A DNA stretch of 64,000 nt, from positions 36,082,394 to 36,146,393 of the forward strand of contig JAPWDM010000004.1 of the NCBI GenBank assembly GCA_035578155.1, given 5' to 3'. Positions 33,412 through 43,349 of this stretch are shown in pieces. Both the position numbers and the translations under genes were made by a program. Below the pieces are notes generated by a model. It did not search any database. It was not told the DNA's origin and worked only from the letters and a program-made list of their open reading frames with translations. Positions within the stretch are counted from its first letter, which is position 1. Each line of letters begins with the position of its first letter. The DNA comes from Brachynemurus nebulosus. Its lineage: Eukaryota > Arthropoda > Insecta > Neuroptera > Myrmeleontidae.

Positions 33412-33801
33412 ATGGACAAATTCGGTCGTGTGCGTAACAGAAACATAACTATTGACAAATTCGGCCGGGTGCATGATAAAAATATTAAGAAGCAGTTTCT
33501 TAAAGACATTGGTTTGAAGATGACGCAATCGGGGAACTATGATTTTGGAAACAAACAACTAACCAATATAAAGGATCCGACTGATGATCAAGATGTGGTG
33601 AATCTGAAATTTTTAAAGAGTTTTGCAACAGAGAAACTTGCTGAATTAACAGAAACCGTCGAAATCACCAAAACAAAGATTGAAAATGCTACACACCTGC
33701 TGACCCAGGCAATGCAGCTTTTTACGCATCATAAAATATGGATGAATCGAGAAATTTCCGCGTTTAATCTTCGAATGTCGAGGACTGAAGAACAATCTTG
33801 A
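33412..33801 (+). CDS. Conserved Polinton protein, 129 aa
   Basis: An intact frame starts 3 nt after the PY stop, suggesting one transcript. It opens with two copies of a short motif (MDKFGRVRN and IDKFGRVHD). A QSGNYDFGNKQLTNIKDPTDDQDVVNLKFL block follows (in shortened form GNYDFGNKQL, then DVVNLKFL), a pattern often seen in tail-fibre-like proteins. A predicted coiled coil (LAELTETVEITKTKIENA) comes next. Such fibre-like coiled-coil proteins recur next to PY in Polintons. A role as a vertex fibre is inference only. Confidence 0.65.
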   Translation: MDKFGRVRNRNITIDKFGRVHDKNIKKQFLKDIGLKMTQSGNYDFGNKQLTNIKDPTDDQDVVNLKFLKSFATEKLAELTETVEITKTKIENATHLLTQAMQLFTHHKIWMNREISAFNLRMSRTEEQS

Positions 33802-33830
33802 TAAATTGCTGAAACCTGCTGAGACGTAAA

Positions 33831-34136
33831 ATGAGCAAAGCAGAAGTGGTTCGTGAACTACATAAACCAGCGCGAAAAATTTTCCACGCAGACGTGAAAG
33901 GAATTGACGATCTCTGGCAATGTGATTTAATTGAGATGGGTGCCTACGCTTCAGTGAACAAAAAATGGTAATCCGATTAAAGGTGGATTTTACCAAGAAG
34001 AATTACAAAAAGTTAAATATCTAGACGTATATTTAGTGGAAAAAATGTTGAAAAAAAGAAAGATAAAGTATACGTGAAGTGGCTCGGCTTCCCAAGTAGC
34101 GCCAATAACTGGATTGATAGCAAAGACTTGGTATGA
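33831..34136 (+). pseudogene. Polinton integrase remnant, catalytic core deleted
   Basis: Two ends of a retroviral-type (RVE) Polinton integrase are joined by a large internal deletion. The 5' piece, from ATG 33831, keeps ELHKPARK and the IDDLWQCDLIEM block that holds the first catalytic Asp. Homology stops near 33966. The 3' piece keeps the GGFYQEELQKV region and the C-terminal chromodomain (VYVKWLGF, NNWIDSKDLV) with a stop at 34134-34136. The second Asp and the Glu of the DDE triad, with the region between, are absent. The 3' piece is also split over two frames near 34050. Integrase activity is therefore excluded. Confidence 0.85.
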
Positions 34137-34290
34137 TATCCCCACCACTATGGAGCAGCGAATACGTATGGTGGACTGGAGCAGTTGTGGTGTCTCCCAC
34201 CAACATGGAGCAGCGAATACGCATGATGGGCCGGAGCAGTTGCAGTATGTCCCACCAACATGGAGCAGTATAAAATTATGATGATGACGA
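34137..34290 (+). repeat. Tandem repeat (unit about 64 bp, 2-2.5 copies)
   Basis: Each unit has CATGGAGCAGCGAATACG, GGAGCAGTTG and TCCCACCA. It lies between the integrase remnant and the 153-aa gene. Confidence 0.75.
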
Positions 34291-34346
34291 TGAGATGAAG
34301 CAGTTTCAATTTTTTGGGCGAAGTAATATCCAGTGAAAACACAACA

Positions 34347-34808
34347 ATGAGCGGAAGTCTTCAACACCATATAATAGTGGAGGAATCCATGCCTAGAACT
34401 CGATTGCTGAAGAAGATGTTGGATAAAGCCATTCGGTTATCTGATTTGGAGATGATCCGATCCATAGCATCAAGAGATCGTGACATTTTTTATCCTGAAA
34501 AAATAACATCAGCTATTGAATGGGGTTCGTCTGTGGAAACTTTTGATCTTCTATTCACACTTACCTTCAACGAATCTGATATTGGAGAAGACCGTCTAGA
34601 TGGATTCGACACGCTGACATACTTTCTTACGTTGTGGATGCGAAAAACGATAACATATGCTCGTCCGGAACTGCTGGATCGTATATTGAAACTTGTGGAA
34701 GAACATGGTATTCCTCGATTGTGCTTCAATCCAAAGAACGTAGAAGAAGACGGCGAATTGTTGGAGTGGATCGTGCAGAACATTGAAAAAGGCACAGCCA
34801 ATCAGTGA
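34347..34808 (+). CDS. Polinton-encoded protein, 153 aa, function unknown
   Basis: The ATG at 34347 (MSGSLQHHI) is the first good start; an in-frame TTG at 34314 is not needed. The sequence is largely helical in appearance, with paired-helix segments such as LSDLEMIRSIAS and ETFDLLFTLTF. The final part contains ELLDRILKLVEEHGIP and GELLEWIVQNIEK. The helix pairs recall ankyrin-like repeats, but no clear consensus is visible. It is the last plus-strand gene and faces the polymerase gene, with an AT-rich gap of about 480 bp between them. No lesion was seen. Confidence 0.6.
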   Translation: MSGSLQHHIIVEESMPRTRLLKKMLDKAIRLSDLEMIRSIASRDRDIFYPEKITSAIEWGSSVETFDLLFTLTFNESDIGEDRLDGFDTLTYFLTLWMRKTITYARPELLDRILKLVEEHGIPRLCFNPKNVEEDGELLEWIVQNIEKGTANQ

Positions 34809-35287
34809 GCACTTCTGGGCTGGGAAAGTGGTCCAGATACGGGCGCGTGGCCGTCGACGAACTTACAAGACTACTTAGATATATACAAAATTTTGAATAC
34901 GAATTTCAATATATAAATTTTTTCATGTATTTTTTTTTCATGATGTATTTTCTTTTTTTAATTTTTTTTCATGTATTTTTTAAATTTTTTTATGTTTTTG
35001 TATTTTTTTTAAATTTTTTAACATGTTTTTTTCTGAAATTATAATATTTTGATATGTACATATTCTTTATTTTTAATAAAATAAAATTTTGAATTAATAA
35101 TGGCCATTATTATTTTTTTTTTCCTTACAAACTAATTACTTAATAAGTATAACTTATAAAAAAACTAAAACCATGGTTTTAAGAATATTTACAAAATTAA
35201 CAAAATATTTACAACTTAACAAGAAATATATATACAAAATTAACAAAAGATATATACAAAATTAACAAAAAAGATATATATACAAAA
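34809..35287. other. AT-rich spacer between convergent Polinton genes
   Basis: T-rich (34920-35040) and A-rich (35150-35290) runs contain AATAAA near 35077 and TTTATT motifs. These could serve the two convergent transcripts. There is no coding content. Confidence 0.5.
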
Positions 35288-38200
35288 TTAAGAAAAATAA
35301 AAATCGTCTATTTTGTAGTGCCCCCACGGAAGAGTTGTGAGTCTGTTGTTGGGTACTATGAACCGTTTGTCGTCATCGTTTGTGAGCGCGGCCTTATTGA
35401 TTAAATGTGTGTACAGTCGATGTTTTAAACTACGAAATACACTCATCTGTTTATATAACACTGCACTTGAGTCTTTGCTCATCACACAATTTATGTAGTC
35501 TTTAACGTCTATTTCGTTTTTCACTACATCTTTCTTCACACCTTTGAGTTTTTTAATTGGGGGCACATCACTGTCTTTGACTATACAGTAGGATTTAGCT
35601 TTAACACCGACAAATTGTTTAATTATTGTCCCAGAACACTCATCTTTAAATTTCCCGAGCACTTTTTTGTTTAATTGTGGCAGTCCATAGATGTTATCGG
35701 CGGCATAATCACTCGTGTCAAAGTACTCACTAATTTGCGGCTTAATATCGGCGTAAAAATCGTCCGTTTGTATCTGTTATATAAAACTGCCGGTATCCAT
35801 ATATAATAAATCCACTCTATCACTGAACTTTGGATTTATATAACCATAGTGGAAATCATACATTAAAGTCTTGGATAACTCGAGCACGCTAAATCCTACG
35901 TAAATCGGCTTGTCGTATTTCACTTTCAAACGGTCCATTTGTATAGCGACCAGATTTTCATTGATAATTGAAAAACTGTGAAAGTTTGGTCTGCTTATCA
36001 AATTATTAGCACCCAACTGTTTACGAATATTCTCCCAGTGTGTTATTAACCGCACATCAACACGTTTGTCCACATTCTCCATTGTTTTCCCGAAAACACT
36101 ATTATTTTTTAACTTGAAATAGTCCTTTTCGAAGATATTTGTTGCCTTAGAACGGAGCTCGGTATTCAAATCGATGTATTTCTTCAGCCACGGAGATTGA
36201 TTAAACTGGAGCGCACGATGTATTTTCTTTAACTTTAGTCCGTATTTTAAGCACTGTTTTAAATTCCGGTAATGGATCACATATTTCTTCTTGTCGTAAA
36301 CGTTGGCGAGCAATTTGCTGTCTTTAGATGTGATGTATGGCGGCTTCATCTGCTCCGGACAGAATGGTAGATCTTGATGGTAGTCGTGTAGTGCCTTCGG
36401 GTACTCGAGGTCGACTTCCAAAATGTATCCAACATCAGCGTCATCCGGAACCATTGGTATGTTGATGTTATCCAATTCGTGTTCTGGGACCCACCGGAAA
36501 TGTCTGATCGGCAAATGTTGCGACATGGCCCATCCGTACAAGTTGTTGGCGTCCAGATATTCGATGTAGGTCGACGGCTTCGTGGGGTCGTAGTCAGACA
36601 TGTACTTATTGTTCGCTTCGCTAAAACGACCGCAACACTGTGTTAATCCACCACGCATACCCTTTTTTATGAAATGGATCATGTCGATGTCCGTTAGTAG
36701 CTCCAGTTCCACTTTTGTATATTTCAACATGGCGTCCCAGCTCAAGCCTGGCGCGGTGTAGTATTGGCACGGATCCAATTTGTACGTGTTCTGGCACAGG
36801 TTCCGGAAATTTTCAAAGACATCCGCCAGTAGAACACATCTGTTTTCAGATATAAGCCTGAATATTGCCCCAAATTTTGGATGTTGAATTCATTCCATAC
36901 TCGCTGTGCACGCTGGTATTCTTCATCGGTAATACTGGATAATTTCAAGCTGCTATGGAATGGCACTTTTGGTGGTAGAGCGCGTTCATTCAGTCGTTCA
37001 ACACTGTTGACATACTCGTACGGGAATATTCCTTTTTGCTTGATTAAATTGAAAAGGCGGTCTTCAGGAAATGCTCGGCGAACTTCGGCGAACTGCTCCG
37101 GCTTTAAATTCTCAGCAAGTTTATCTAAACTGCTCGCCATAAACCGGAACGAATCGATAAAACGCAGCTGGATGGTTTTAATTTTAAATTTGTTGTTGTC
37201 AGATTCTTCATCTTCTTCGTCATCATCATCCAGATCTTCCACTTCTTGATTGGCGTCGACTGGTAAATACTTCGTGAAAGAAATGTAGCGTTCTTTGTTG
37301 TTTGGTATGACATCGATTCGTTCCCTGGAGACTCCAAATTCCCGTACGATAAAGTGCGCATCATATCCAGATAAATTATGCAACACGATCGGGATGAATT
37401 TCGGTAGCCTGTAAAGCCGATTACACTGGTTATGTGCGGCACCTCGAAATTCACCCGTTAGATGGTCATGATCCCGCACACGATCCTTGCCCAATTTATT
37501 GCCGCATATGGAACAATCTTCGACTAATCCAAATGCTAAATAATCGATCGCTGTTAATGGTTTCATCGGAATTTCCTTTCGTAAAATTTTATGTAGTCGT
37601 TGGGCATCTTCTTCCAATTTTTCCATAAAAACTTTCGCACAGTTCGACCCGCGGTACGTTTCGAATTTATTTAATGATTCATCACACGAACACTTGATGT
37701 AATATGCGAAGCTGAATGGTTCGTGGATATGCGTGGTGTTCGTAAACGATCCATCGGGATTCGGTACGCATGTGTCGCATGGTTTCAATACTGATTCGAA
37801 GTCCGCATAGATCGTAAACGGGACGCGCATCTGCTTGGCATAATTTTGAAATTTCAAAATGCTGTCTGTGCCAAGACTTGGTATTACAGTGCGTACTCTG
37901 TTGCAATCTTCTTTAGCATGTTCGAGAAGCCGCTCTTCTGTTCGAAAGAATTGTAGGCACCCATCACATAACCATTTAGCACCATTGCGCATTGAAAGCT
38001 GACGTCCAACGAGCCGACTCAGATCCTTTATCCAGCAGTAGTGACTGGTTTCGCCATTTTCAATGTACAGCAAATTCACGTGAGTATTCCGTTTTTCCTT
38101 GGTGTAGTGCAGCGGTCCAACAATGCTTTTTTCTTCCAGTCCATAAACATTGACGCTGATGTTGTTGAGCGATTCGAATAATTTTATATCTTTGATTTTA

Positions 38201-39282
38201 ACAGGAAACTCAATATCGTCGAAATTTAAAATTGTCGAATAATGTGGATATGATGCGACTCTGTGCGGATTGCGTTCAGCAGGATGTAAGGCTGATGTTA
38301 TCGCCCATGCGAAGCAAGCCTGGTCTTCATTTTGAATATTGATAACCGCCATTTTTCGTTTGATCCATGCTGGAAGCTCGATATACGATGAAGCCCGAAG
38401 CGGATTGTATTTATTAACGTTTATTTCCAGATATCGGACTTCCAAAAGCGACCAGCCGCTGTCTCGTTCCTGGAATTCTTCGCTCTTGCGCACTACCGTT
38501 GACACCATATTTCGGTAAATTTCTTCCATGTTGCTGGATTCGCAAACAGGAACATTTCTGGTGTTGAACGACTTTAAATCCAGCAGTAAATTATCGTTCT
38601 TGTCGAATTTTGCATATAATCCAAACAATTCGTAATCAGTTTTAAATGATGTATTCTTCGCCAGTTCCATATGCAGCAGCTGAAGTACATTTTCCTTAAC
38701 TTCATCCAAAAATTCTTCAATGGACTGAAAGTACTCGGAACTCTTCACCCGGTAGCCGATTATTCTGGTTTTGAACGCGCTGTTAATCGTTTCCACATTT
38801 ACGTTTCCAGTACTGCGACATAATTTATTTTTGTGGGCCGCGCTGCGTAAATGCCCATTGAATGATGAAATCGGTATATCCGCAACGCATACTTCGCAAC
38901 GTCTGGTACCCCGATCCGCCTTTGGTTTTTTAGATGGACTGCCATTTTCTTCATCAGCTGCGCGCTTTCTCGAAATAGGACCGCTGCTAGTTGAGGGCTG
39001 TTCATGATCACGTCCGACGCTGGTTGCGGGTTGCCCATGTTCATTAGCCATATGCCGCTCCAGATCACCTTCAACATATTCGCCGCAGTAATCACACAAT
39101 ACAGCCGTTGAATGGAATTTCTACACATGACGATGTAAATTATCCATTCTCGAAAAAGTGTCCCCACACCGACCGCATTTTAAAGATGAGCCATTGTTGT
39201 TATGTTTCGTCTTCAAATGTCTTGTTAAAGCATCCCGACGGCTGAATCCTGCTGGGCACATTTCACACTTGAATAAGGCCAT
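35288..39282 (-). pseudogene. Polinton DNA polymerase B (protein-primed type), multiply disabled
   Basis: The gene starts at ATG 39282 (MALFKCEMC) with two C2H2 zinc fingers, followed by an in-frame TAG (39121-39123). The main frame (about 39099-36742) has a third finger, a Cys/His block, exonuclease motif YADFES near 37800, an endonuclease-VII-like CSICG...HDH block near 37480, and NLSGYDAHF near 37365. A 1-nt frameshift lies near 36836. The polymerase domain continues in a second frame with motif A DANNLYGWAM (36553-36524) and motif B NSVFGKTMEN (36103-36074). Motif C reads DTGS, so the second catalytic Asp is Gly (35791-35789), and a TAA follows three codons later (35777-35779). The end (35288-35662) keeps the family tail LPWGHYKI. 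The enzyme cannot be active. Confidence 0.92.
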
Positions 39283-39287
39283 TTTTC

Positions 39288-39392
39288 CTAAAATCACAAA
39301 AAATATTGTTTTAGTTTTAAGTTGTTGCATACAAAAAATAGTAAAAAAAAAATTTTCAAAATATAAATTATTATTAAATGTTTCTTACTCAC
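39288..39392 (-). other. Probable 5'-UTR intron of the polymerase gene
   Basis: On the minus strand there is a strong donor, G|GTGAGTAAGA, at 39393/39392. A T-rich tract with acceptor TGATTTTAG ends at 39288, five bases before the ATG at 39282. The length is 105 nt. A TATA box, TATATAAATA, is upstream at 39556-39547. Confidence 0.55.
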
Positions 39393-39546
39393 CAATATTT
39401 AAAAAAATGTAATAAAATTTTAAGAAATTAAACTTTGAAATAAAAAAGCTAACTTTAAAAATTCGCAAAATACAATATTATGACACGAAGCACACTGTAT
39501 TTTATGAAGTCAAAAGACGTAATGGTTTTAAATACTTTTTCACGCG

Positions 39547-39556
39547 TATTTATATA
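39547..39556 (-). promoter_or_regulatory. TATA box upstream of the polymerase gene
   Basis: TATATAAATA on the minus strand lies about 155 bp before the proposed intron donor. No TCAGT was found at the canonical distance, so the start of transcription is not fixed. Confidence 0.4.
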
Positions 39557-40010
39557 CTTTTTTTGATTGATGACGTCATACAGATGTGCAGAGAGAACAG
39601 GCTCAAACAAGATTGATTGCATAATATGATGCAATAATTCAATTTTACTGCATTAGCATACACAATGTATGCATTAACTTGTTCAGACATGTTGGATTCC
39701 AAGGCGACGACGACGATTTCATATGTAAAATCCTGTGGAATGTCATGAGTAAGCTATTTTGAAGGTTAGTCTTTTGCATTCTAAAAAATCTTTTGTAGAT
39801 ATTATTGTAACTTTTAAAAATAAAAAAATTATATTTTCAAATATCCATAAAACGTAACTAAATTTGAGCGAAAAAATATTTTACATTTTATTCACGGAAT
39901 TCTCGTAACAAATCCTGTAAATTCTAAAAATTGTAAAAAAAAAAATGTTTTTTAAATAGAATTCTTGTAGTCTGGAATCATTTCCACCCTTAGTTGGAAT
40001 ATCATTAGCT
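39557..40010. other. Non-coding Polinton sequence upstream of the polymerase gene
   Basis: The sequence is AT-rich with no supported frame. It includes a GACGTCAT-like stretch at 39570 and GGCGACGACGACG at about 39702. Confidence 0.4.
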
Positions 40011-41060
40011 CGTGTAATATGAAATGTCGTTTTAGTGAAAATTCCGACATTTTAGTGAAAAATTTTTTATAGAAAATTTTGTGATATGTTTCGGTAAATA
40101 TCTGCTGATTATCAAAAATAATACTACCTACCAATATTCATTTTAGTGTGCACCCTAATTAAATTTTCGTAAAAATACCACTTTTTGAAAAAATTTTGTG
40201 ACATGTTTCGGTAAATATATGTTGATTATCAAAAATAATACTACCTACCAATATTCATTTTAGTGTGCACCCTAATTAAATTTTCGTAAAAATACCACTT
40301 TGTGAAAAAATTTTGTGACATGTTTTGGTAAATATATGTTGATTATCAAAAATAATACTACCTACCAATATTCATTTTAGTGTGCACCCTAATTAAATTT
40401 TCGTAAAAATACCACTTTTTGAAAAAATTTTGTGACAAGTTTCGGTAAATATATGTTGATTGTCAAAAATAATACTACCTACCAATATTCATTTTAGTGT
40501 GCACCCTAATTAAATTTTCGTAAAAATACCACTTTTTGAAAAAATTTTGTGACATGTTTCGGTAAATATATGTTTATTATCAAAAATAATACTACCTACC
40601 AATATTCATTTTAGTGTGCACCCTAATTAAATTTTCGTAAAAATACCACATTTTGAAAAAATTTTGTGACATGTTTCGGTAAATATATGTTGATTATCAA
40701 AAATAATACTACCTACCAATATTCATTTTAGTGTGCACCCTAATTAAATTTTCGTAAAAATACCACTTTTTGAAAAAATTTTGTGACATGTTTCGGTAAA
40801 TATATGTTGATTATCAAAAATAATACTACCTACCAATATTCATTTTAGTGTGCACCCTAATTAAATTTTCGTAAAAATACCACTTTTTGAAAAAATTTTG
40901 TGACATGTTTCGGTAAATATATGTTGATTGTCAAAAATAATACTACCTACCAATATTCATTTTAGTGTGCACCCTAATTAAATTTTCGTAAAAATACCAC
41001 TTTTTGAAAAAATTTTGTGACAGGTCGTGTAATATGAAATGTCGTTTTCCGACCGCTTAG
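40011..41060. repeat. 117-bp satellite-like tandem array in the Polinton
   Basis: Eight occurrences of AGTGTGCACCCTAATTAAAT fall at 40145, 40262, 40379, 40496, 40613, 40730, 40847 and 40964, an exact 117-bp period. Units are nearly identical, with only single-base differences. The array is bracketed by direct copies of TCGTGTAATATGAAATGTCG (from about 40012 and 41033). It carries no frame. Confidence 0.92.
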
Positions 41061-41377
41061 TTTATCGTGTAATTCAGACAAATATTAACACTTTTTAAAT
41101 CAAAAAGAATGTTTTTAACATAACTTAAGAGAATAAAGTATATTAGATACTAGATAGTTTTAAGGTATCACAAAAAAGTTAGTTAATTTTCCAATAAATC
41201 GTTATTAGCCAATAGTAGAACTGATTTTTACTAAATTTTACATAGAATTTGTCTAGTTTACATGAAATATTTATAATTTGCTTTTTAAAATATGACTAAA
41301 TAATTTAAATTTTATTTATGGATTTTTTCTGATACAACCTGTACATTTTAAAAAAATTATAAAAAATTACTTCTAAT

Positions 41378-41729
41378 CAGGACTGCCAGATTGTATAATT
41401 GAATACAAAATCTGTATAATTTGGTTGCCTTGTGATTGGATACAAACACCGAAAATTTAGACTGAATACGCTGAACATAGCAGTTGCAATTCTTTATTAA
41501 TGTGATATTGCGTTCAACCCAACATTATACCCTTACGTGTATATGAATTTAGTTTCGTTCTGACAAAATTACAAAAAATGATTAAAATTTAATAATTACG
41601 GTTTAGTTGGAAAAAAATCTTGTCTTGTCTTTTTTTTGTACCGAAAATTTGTTTTGTGTAATGGGAGTCAATTATGTATATTTTCAGAGACCTGATTGTA
41701 TAAACTAAAAATTTTTACTGGCAGCCCTG
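41378..41729. mobile_element. 352-bp hAT-type MITE nested in the Polinton
   Basis: The termini CAGGACTGCCAG and CTGGCAGCCCTG are flanked by a perfect 8-bp duplication CTTCTAAT (41370-41377, 41730-41737). The interior is AT-rich and non-coding. Confidence 0.88.
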
Positions 41730-41737
41730 CTTCTAAT

Positions 41738-42790
41738 ATCACTTTAGAAAGAAAAATTATACTTTAAAAGTTACTAATATGAAATTTACGTCTTTTAAAA
41801 TTCAAGAAAAACTATTTACTATCTACTTTTAATATTGTTTAAACAAAATTTTATGAAAATGCGTTATATGTATCAATAACACATTTAAAACGTTTAAAAA
41901 CATGAAATTTTTCTTTTTAGTATTCATAAAGCAATATCAAAAAATTTCTAACGACTGTTAAAATTGATACTAAAACGAATTAAATGTGTTTTCCACTTAC
42001 CTTCGATTTTCTAATAAAACAAAAAAACAGACAAAAAACATGCTAATTTTGTTCTTAATTCACTAAATAAAACTAATTAAATTGATTTAACTATTATAAT
42101 TCACTAAATAAAACTAATTAAACTTTAAAATATAACCAAAAAAATGAAAATTTGCTTTAAAAATTCATGGAAATAAATTCCGCTTTTAAACACAATTCAT
42201 GTAGATATAGCAAATACGTGTATTACAATGTAATATTCATATCTAATGTATATAGCGTATCAGACTTACCTATAACACTATGTACCCGCATTCCAAGATT
42301 TGTATTTTAGCAAATCAGCATTTCTTATATGCACAAGGCTAATATTTGATAGATAATTTTATAAAAAATAATTTTTATTAAACTTAATTCTTATTAAAAT
42401 AAAATTTTTCATTTTGAGGGGATATGAAATTTTTTTTTGTAATTATTTATCATAACACCCAACAATATGATAGGTATGAAAGTTGCTCAAAAGTTTTATC
42501 GATTTATATTTAGCTGAAAAATTTTGATTTAAAGATGGGACTCGAACAAAAATCGATTTACTTTTATAATTAATACTCAGAGATATGATAGATACCAAAG
42601 ATTGCTAACAAGTTTTATCAATTTATACTTAATTGAAAATTTGATTAAGGGATGGGTGAATAAAAAAAAAATCGAATTTTTGTTTTATAATTTTTATTAA
42701 ATATATGTAAAAATTGATACAATATTGAAATTTTTAAAATACATAGTACAATTAAATAATACATTTTGAAGAGAATAAATTGCAAAATTC
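41738..42790. other. Non-coding Polinton sequence
   Basis: The sequence is AT-rich. A degenerate repeat, GGTATGAAAG or GATACCAAAG with TTTTATC and TTTATA after it, occurs twice (about 42470-42660). No supported frame was found. Confidence 0.4.
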
Positions 42791-42795
42791 GCCGT

Positions 42796-43170
42796 TTAGC
42801 ACCCCCAACGATTTTCGAGAAAGTCCAGCGTTTTGAATTTCAGTTTATGAGTTAGTCCAATGGGTCCATTATTCATAATACCCAGTTTTGGATCGCTTTG
42901 CAACCATGCCAGCATCTGCTCGTTCAAATTGTCAAATCTCGCCGGCAATGATATGTATCCAATTTCTAATTCCAATATTGTCTTCATTTTTCATGAATCG
43001 AATTTTGACGGCAACTGACTTGCTCCCATTATTTTATATATCTCCATATCAGAAAGTTTAATCCATCGTTTAACAGCGCCAAGATGATTCAATTCATCCA
43101 CAAAATTTCCAGCCATTTTTTGAATTAAGTCTCTGTTTCCAGATGAAGCACCAGCAGTAATGGATTCCAT
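42796..43170 (-). pseudogene. Small Polinton gene beside the right terminus, interrupted by TGA
   Basis: The ATG at 43170 (MESITAGASSGNRD) opens a frame that meets a TGA at 42990-42988 after about 59 codons. It then continues in the same frame for 63 codons (LELEIGYISLPARFDN, LQSDPKLGIMNNGPIG, FLENRWGC). The same-frame continuity and similar composition suggest one gene of about 124 codons with a single nonsense change. Two separate genes (the second from ATG 42987) are also possible. The NNGPIGLTHKLKFKTLDFLE block looks conserved, but I do not recognise a function. A TATAAAAG box at 43293-43286 lies about 115 bp upstream. Confidence 0.55.
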
Positions 43171-43285
43171 TGCTGGCAACAATTAACTCTTAACACACAA
43201 CAATTGAAAATTCACAACAATAAGATTTAATGTTTTTTCACTAAAGTTTCGAACAAGATTGCGATTGAAGAAAATCTGTCGCGGT

Positions 43286-43293
43286 CTTTTATA
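43286..43293 (-). promoter_or_regulatory. TATA box of the right-end small gene
   Basis: TATAAAAG on the minus strand is followed about 25 bp later by TCAAT, an initiator-like site. It lies just inside the right terminal repeat. Confidence 0.45.
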
Positions 43294-43349
43294 ACAGAAA
43301 AATAGCCTGATGACGTCAGCTATCACACTTTATGTAGCCATGCAGGTTA

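Noticed and set aside
36881..37249. Plus-strand frames across the polymerase gene
   Set aside because: Antisense shadows of the polymerase coding sequence.
40075..41030. CRISPR-like array
   Set aside because: Whole 117-bp units repeat without unique spacers, and the context is eukaryotic; it is a tandem satellite.
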